In this document: positions 60,245 to 64,000 of the stretch, piece by piece
How the letters are laid out: every line of letters begins with the position of its first letter
Numbering within the stretch: position 1 is the stretch's first letter
From: an uncultured Prevotella sp.
GTDB taxonomy: Bacteria > Bacteroidota > Bacteroidia > Bacteroidales > Bacteroidaceae
Length of the DNA: 64,000 bases
Reading direction: 5' to 3'
NCBI GenBank assembly: GCA_900540885.1
Contig: UQHJ01000001.1
Location: 62,001-126,000 of the forward strand
Notes under the pieces: model-generated
Told to the model about the DNA's origin: nothing
What the model saw: the letters and a program-made list of their open reading frames with translations, nothing else
Database searches by the model: none
Position numbers and translations under genes: made by a program

Positions 60245-61249
60245 ATGAACATATCCGTACTAATTCTCTTTTTTAATCGTCCCGAAAAGTTAGCTGCGCT
60301 CTTCGCTGAAGTGCGCAAGGCGCAGCCTGCTCGACTGTTTCTGTATCAAGATGGTGCACGTGGCGAACAAGACAAGGCTGGCATAGAAGCGTGCAGAAAA
60401 ATTGTGGCAGAGATTGATTGGCCTTGCGAGGTTCACCGGTTATACCAAGACAAGAATTATGGATGCGACCCCTCCAACTTCATGGCACAACGCTGGGCCT
60501 TCTCGCTGACGGATAAGTGTATCGTTTTTGAAGATGACGACATACCTTCGCAGTCTTTCTTTACCTTTTGTAAGGACATGCTTGACCGTTACGAACATGA
60601 TGAGCGCGTCGGAATGATACAAGGTTTTAACTTAGAAGAAGTAACACCCGATACGGGGCAAGCGGACTATTTCTTTACCTCTAACTTTTGCATTTGGGGC
60701 TGGGCCTCATGGGCACGCGTGGTCAACCAGTGGGACGAACATTATCATTGGTTGGACGACCCAGTAGCCTTACAACGCATCGAAGCTTTGACCCAAGAAC
60801 GAACCTTGCGTAAGGACTTTCTGCCTATGGCGCGTGCACACAGAGCGAGTGGTAAGGCCTTTTACGAAACGATCTTCCATGCCCACTTGTTGTTAAATAA
60901 CCAACTGGCTATCGTACCGCGACTCAATATGATTAACAATCGAGGTGTTACGGACGACTCAGTTCACTTTGCAGGTTCTGTGCGAACGTTGCCTTCAGGC
61001 TATCGACGCATTTTTACCATGAAGCGGCACGAGATAGCGAAACCTTTCAAACACCCCCAATATGTAGTAGATCACGTGCGCTACCGCTGTCATGTCTATC
61101 AAATTATGGCGTGGCGTCACCCTCTCATTAAGGCATGGCGCTCGATTGAAGAACTCTTCTTAAACCTACGCTACGGACAGTGGCGACGCATCACTTCGGC
61201 CTTAACCAACCGAATAAAAATAATCACCTTTGGACAACGATTTCATTAA
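60245..61249 (+). CDS. Glycosyltransferase-like protein (GNT-I/GT-A type)
   Basis: Seen: 334 residues from ATG 60245 (MNISVLILFFNRPEKLAAL). Motifs: FLYQDGARGEQDKAGIEACR near the N-terminus, KNYGCDPSNFMAQRWAF, CIVFEDDDIPSQSFFTF with the DxD-like EDDD, and NFCIWGWASWARVVNQWDEH. In Bacteroidota such proteins are often annotated as hemolysin-related or GNT-I-like sugar transferases and sit in polysaccharide loci. The operon position after LicD supports glycan synthesis. Substrate unknown. Confidence 0.8.
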   Translation: MNISVLILFFNRPEKLAALFAEVRKAQPARLFLYQDGARGEQDKAGIEACRKIVAEIDWPCEVHRLYQDKNYGCDPSNFMAQRWAFSLTDKCIVFEDDDIPSQSFFTFCKDMLDRYEHDERVGMIQGFNLEEVTPDTGQADYFFTSNFCIWGWASWARVVNQWDEHYHWLDDPVALQRIEALTQERTLRKDFLPMARAHRASGKAFYETIFHAHLLLNNQLAIVPRLNMINNRGVTDDSVHFAGSVRTLPSGYRRIFTMKRHEIAKPFKHPQYVVDHVRYRCHVYQIMAWRHPLIKAWRSIEELFLNLRYGQWRRITSALTNRIKIITFGQRFH

Positions 61250-61256
61250 TACGCCC

Positions 61257-62012
61257 ATGCTAATACTGCACGATGTAACAACAGGATATGGCAAAAAGGT
61301 GATTACTCAACACCTCAACGCCAACTTGCGTCGAGGCGAATTGGTGGCCTTGTTAGGCCCGAATGGTTGTGGCAAAAGCACGCTCTTGCGCACGATGGCA
61401 GCTCTGCAACCTGCATTGAGTGGCATTGTAAGCTACGAAGGTAAAGCATTGACAGCCTATAGTCAACGCGAATTGGCACAGCGGATAAGCATCGTTTTAA
61501 CCCAACGCATTGAGGCAGAGGCTTTGACGGTTGAAGATGTAGTCAAAATGGGGCGTACACCTTATGCTACGTTGTTTTCGCGTAGCACTGATGAAGACGA
61601 AACGACTATTCATGAAGCAATGGCTCGTACCCAGACAGAAGCCTTTCGTCATCGTATGATTAGCACATTGAGCGACGGCGAACGTCAACGTGTGTTTATA
61701 GCCAAATCATTGGCGCAGCAGACACCTCTCATCTTGTTAGACGAACCAACGGCCTTTCTTGACTTTCAGACGAAAGTAAAAACTCTTCGCTTATTGCAAC
61801 AATTAGCGCATTCTGAGCAAAAGGCCATACTCCTTTCTACTCACGATGTAGAGTTAGCCCTTCACTTTTGCGACCAACTATGGCTGATTAGTACTTTGGG
61901 CATAGAGGTGGGAACGCCTCGCCAATTGGCTGAGCAAGGAAAAATCGCTCATTTCTTCGCCGCGCACGATGGCATCGCATTTAATGATAAGGAAATGCGC
62001 TTTGTGTATTGA
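61257..62012 (+). CDS. ABC transporter ATP-binding protein, FecE/BtuD type
   Basis: Seen: 251 residues from ATG 61257, seven bp after the preceding stop (a TTG at 61230 would overlap it). Walker A LLGPNGCGKSTLL, signature LSDGERQRVFIAKSLAQQ, Walker B LILLDEPTAFLDF, switch His in STHDVEL. Closest in pattern to iron-siderophore, heme or cobalamin importers (with VKMGRTPYATLF after the Q-loop). The partner permease (FecCD) and binding protein are not present on either side in the window, so its partners are elsewhere or it is a remnant of such a cluster. Confidence 0.88.
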   Translation: MLILHDVTTGYGKKVITQHLNANLRRGELVALLGPNGCGKSTLLRTMAALQPALSGIVSYEGKALTAYSQRELAQRISIVLTQRIEAEALTVEDVVKMGRTPYATLFSRSTDEDETTIHEAMARTQTEAFRHRMISTLSDGERQRVFIAKSLAQQTPLILLDEPTAFLDFQTKVKTLRLLQQLAHSEQKAILLSTHDVELALHFCDQLWLISTLGIEVGTPRQLAEQGKIAHFFAAHDGIAFNDKEMRFVY

Positions 62013-62194
62013 GGGTGGTTCTAAAAATTCTGTTTTTAGAGTTCTGCTATTCTGAAATGTGATTTGTACGCTCTCGAAAGTGTCTTTTTGAAAGTTTGTT
62101 CGGTCACATAGCCCGCTATGCTCCCTCACAAAACTTTCAAAAATACACTTCCGATAGCGCACAAATCCCTATTTCAGAATTATTAGAACCACCC
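62013..62194. repeat. CATAGCCCGCTATG-core hairpin, copy D
   Basis: Ends GGGTGGTTCTAAAAATTCTG and its inverse (to 62194), 182 bp, core CATAGCCCGCTATG at 62107-62120. Closely matches 14573-14754 in both length and sequence. It starts at the base after the ABC ATPase stop codon. Confidence 0.88.
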
Positions 62195-62338
62195 TTGAAA
62201 GTTAAGCATCTTTATCCCAACATTTAAGAAACTATCTTTTTATGGTGAAATCTATGATCATTTCTTTTCAGCTCTGGTTGGAACGAAAGATTCTGAATAG
62301 TTAGTACGACATTAAAACTTTAGAACACCTTTATATAT
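62195..62338 (+). other. Upstream region of topoisomerase III gene
   Basis: No gene and no consensus promoter that I can defend; AT-rich with a TATATATAT run at the start codon. Confidence 0.3.
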
Positions 62339-64000
62339 ATGATAGTCTGCATAGCAGAGAAACCCAGCGTGGCGCGTGACATAGCCAATATACTTGGTGC
62401 CACGCAACAACACCAAGGTTATCTTGAAGGCAATGGTTACCAAGTAACGTGGACCTTTGGTCACCTTTGCGAACTAAAATACCCCGAGGACTACACGCCC
62501 ATGTGGCAGCGGTGGAGCCTTGGGGCTTTGCCTATGATACCCCAACGCTTTGGCATTCGCTTGAAGAATGATAAAGGCGTGCAAGCACAGTTTGACATTA
62601 TACAAAAACTCATGTCAAAGGCCGATCGTATTATCAACTGTGGTGATGCGGGCCAAGAGGGTGAACTCATTCAGCGATGGGTCATGCAGAAGGCTGGCGC
62701 GAAGTGTCCCGTAGAGCGATTGTGGATTTCGTCACTTACCGAAGAGAGCATTCGCGAGGGATTTAGTTCGCTTAAACCGCAGGAGGACTACAAATCGCTT
62801 TACGAAGCGGGCCTTTGTCGTGCTATTGGCGATTGGATGTTGGGCATGAATGCCACACGCCTTTATACGATTAAGTATGGTGGTGGCTATGGCACACCGC
62901 CCCTTTCTATCGGACGCGTGCAAACCCCGACGTTGGCATTGATCGTACGTCGACAACTTGAGATTGACAACTTTAAGCCTGAGCCTTATTGGATTCTTTC
63001 AACTACTTATCGCGACACGGTGTTCAACGCCATTATGGCCGATCCGAATGAGGACGAACAACCCATTGCGACCGAAGAAGAGGGCAACAATACTGATACA
63101 AAAAAGAAACAAACCGCGCCCACTCGTCGCGGCTTTACAAGCGAAGAGGAAGGACGTGCGGCCTTGGAGAAAATTAAAGACCAACCTTTCGTCGTAACGG
63201 GTGTAGAAAAGAAGCGAGGAACGGAACAACCTCCTCGCCTCTTCGACCTTACTTCGCTACAAGTAGATTGCAACCGTAAGTTTGGCTATTCGGCTGACCA
63301 AACGCTCTCGCTCATTCAGTCTCTTTATGAAAAGAAGGTGACTACCTATCCACGTGTTGATACTACCTACCTCTCTGACGACATCTATCCTAAATGTCCT
63401 AACATATTAAAAGGCATACGTAGTCAATACAACGACTTACTCGAGCCGCTGCGTGGACAAGGTGCATTGCTAAAGCGAAAGAAGGTGTTTGACAGTTCGA
63501 AGGTGACGGACCACCATGCCATTATTCCAACAGGGGTAACGGCAAATAATTTGACTGATATGGAACGCAACGTTTACGATCTCGTAGCACGTCGTTTCAT
63601 TACCGTATTCTATCCTGATTGTAAGTTTGCCACCACCACCGTAATGGGCGAGGCTGCCGATATAGCCTTTAAAACATCTGGCAAACTTATATTGGAACCA
63701 GGTTGGCGTGCAGTAGCTCCTTCTGCTTCTCGTATCAGCACGTCAAACGATGATGATGAGAGTAAGAAAGACGAGGCTGAACGTACCTTGCCCGATTTTG
63801 TGAAGGGTGAGAATGGACCGCATACGCCTGACTTGACGCAAAAGATGACGCAGCCGCCTAAGCTCTATACCGAGGCTACGCTACTGCGAGCTATGGAAAC
63901 GGCAGGTAAGACGGTAGATGATGAGGAGTTGCGCGACGCAATGAAGGAGAACGGCATTGGTCGTCCGTCAACGCGTGCTGCCATTATTGAAACTCTCTTC
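62339..64000 (+). CDS. topB: DNA topoisomerase III (type IA), 3' end outside window
   Basis: Relaxes and decatenates DNA. Seen: 554 codons from ATG 62339 to the window edge. Toprim domain at the N-terminus (VCIAEKPSVARDIANILGAT and NCGDAGQEGELIQRW with the DxD-type acidic residues), and the active-site region KKVTTYPRVDTTYLSDD with the catalytic Tyr in TYPRVDT; then GIGRPSTRAAIIETLF. A charged insert (about 235-260, EEEGNNTDTKKKQ) lies between core motifs. TopB genes also occur on Bacteroidales conjugative elements, but no conjugation gene is seen here, so the chromosomal copy is more likely. Confidence 0.94.
   Translation, partial: MIVCIAEKPSVARDIANILGATQQHQGYLEGNGYQVTWTFGHLCELKYPEDYTPMWQRWSLGALPMIPQRFGIRLKNDKGVQAQFDIIQKLMSKADRIINCGDAGQEGELIQRWVMQKAGAKCPVERLWISSLTEESIREGFSSLKPQEDYKSLYEAGLCRAIGDWMLGMNATRLYTIKYGGGYGTPPLSIGRVQTPTLALIVRRQLEIDNFKPEPYWILSTTYRDTVFNAIMADPNEDEQPIATEEEGNNTDTKKKQTAPTRRGFTSEEEGRAALEKIKDQPFVVTGVEKKRGTEQPPRLFDLTSLQVDCNRKFGYSADQTLSLIQSLYEKKVTTYPRVDTTYLSDDIYPKCPNILKGIRSQYNDLLEPLRGQGALLKRKKVFDSSKVTDHHAIIPTGVTANNLTDMERNVYDLVARRFITVFYPDCKFATTTVMGEAADIAFKTSGKLILEPGWRAVAPSASRISTSNDDDESKKDEAERTLPDFVKGENGPHTPDLTQKMTQPPKLYTEATLLRAMETAGKTVDDEELRDAMKENGIGRPSTRAAIIETLF

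Noticed and set aside
62339..64000. topB as evidence for an integrated conjugative element
   Set aside because: No tra, mob or integrase genes are near; flanking genes are ordinary chromosomal ones.

Overview
The window looks like a chromosomal segment of a Gram-negative anaerobe of the order Bacteroidales, probably close to Prevotella/Alloprevotella. The evidence is the recurring Bacteroidota promoter pattern (TTTG, 19-20 bp, TAnnTTTG) ahead of many genes, an exbB-exbD-exbD-tonB cluster, LptB and LptF/G outer-membrane assembly genes, pyruvate formate-lyase, a DUF349 protein and a BspA-like leucine-rich lipoprotein. The genus is an inference from gene content only.

Layout. 1-8.4 kb: sulfhydrylase (cut by the left edge) divergent from an Lrp/AsnC regulator, then a minus-strand series (TtcA-like, DUF486, acid phosphatase, MgtC, S9 peptidase, LptB). 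8.6-11.4 kb: a Nudix/NrtR-like protein followed by a protein made of two fused ADP-ribosylglycohydrolase domains. 11.4-18.0 kb: a visibly AT-richer accessory island of three degenerate tandem copies of one module (promoter repeat, candidate secreted toxin-like gene, membrane protein, GT4-GT25 fusion glycosyltransferase); this is the best candidate for an undescribed system. 18.1-31.3 kb: acyl-CoA ligase, MltG, DUF1460, HtpG, acetyltransferase, PrmA, PepD, a flippase-like membrane protein, KsgA and RfbB. 31.9-46 kb: PflB, transglutaminase/LRR lipoprotein, DUF349, CorA with a long, possibly Mg-sensing leader, DUF1810 protein, AspC, Bax-1, RibBA, LptF/G and tRNA-Met. 46.2-54 kb: TonB/ExbD/ExbD/ExbB, a coiled-coil lipoprotein, IlvE, DUF554 and a COG0523 metallochaperone with a His-rich segment. 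55-64 kb: ECF sigma factor, radical SAM protein, a glycan operon with a CDP-ribitol synthesis fusion and a LicD transferase, an ABC ATPase, and topoisomerase III running off the right edge.

The second strong theme is the intergenic DNA. It is full of long inverted repeats: a 180-200 bp hairpin family built around a conserved CATAGCCCGCTATG centre, a family with AAACTGCAATTTATCTGCC ends, GC-rich composite hairpins, microsatellite palindromes inside operons, four exact 76-bp tandem units between two divergent promoters, a palindrome with arms of about 97 bp, and a 450-bp element with 17-bp perfect terminal inverted repeats. No transposase gene is present in the window, so these are non-autonomous or structural repeats.
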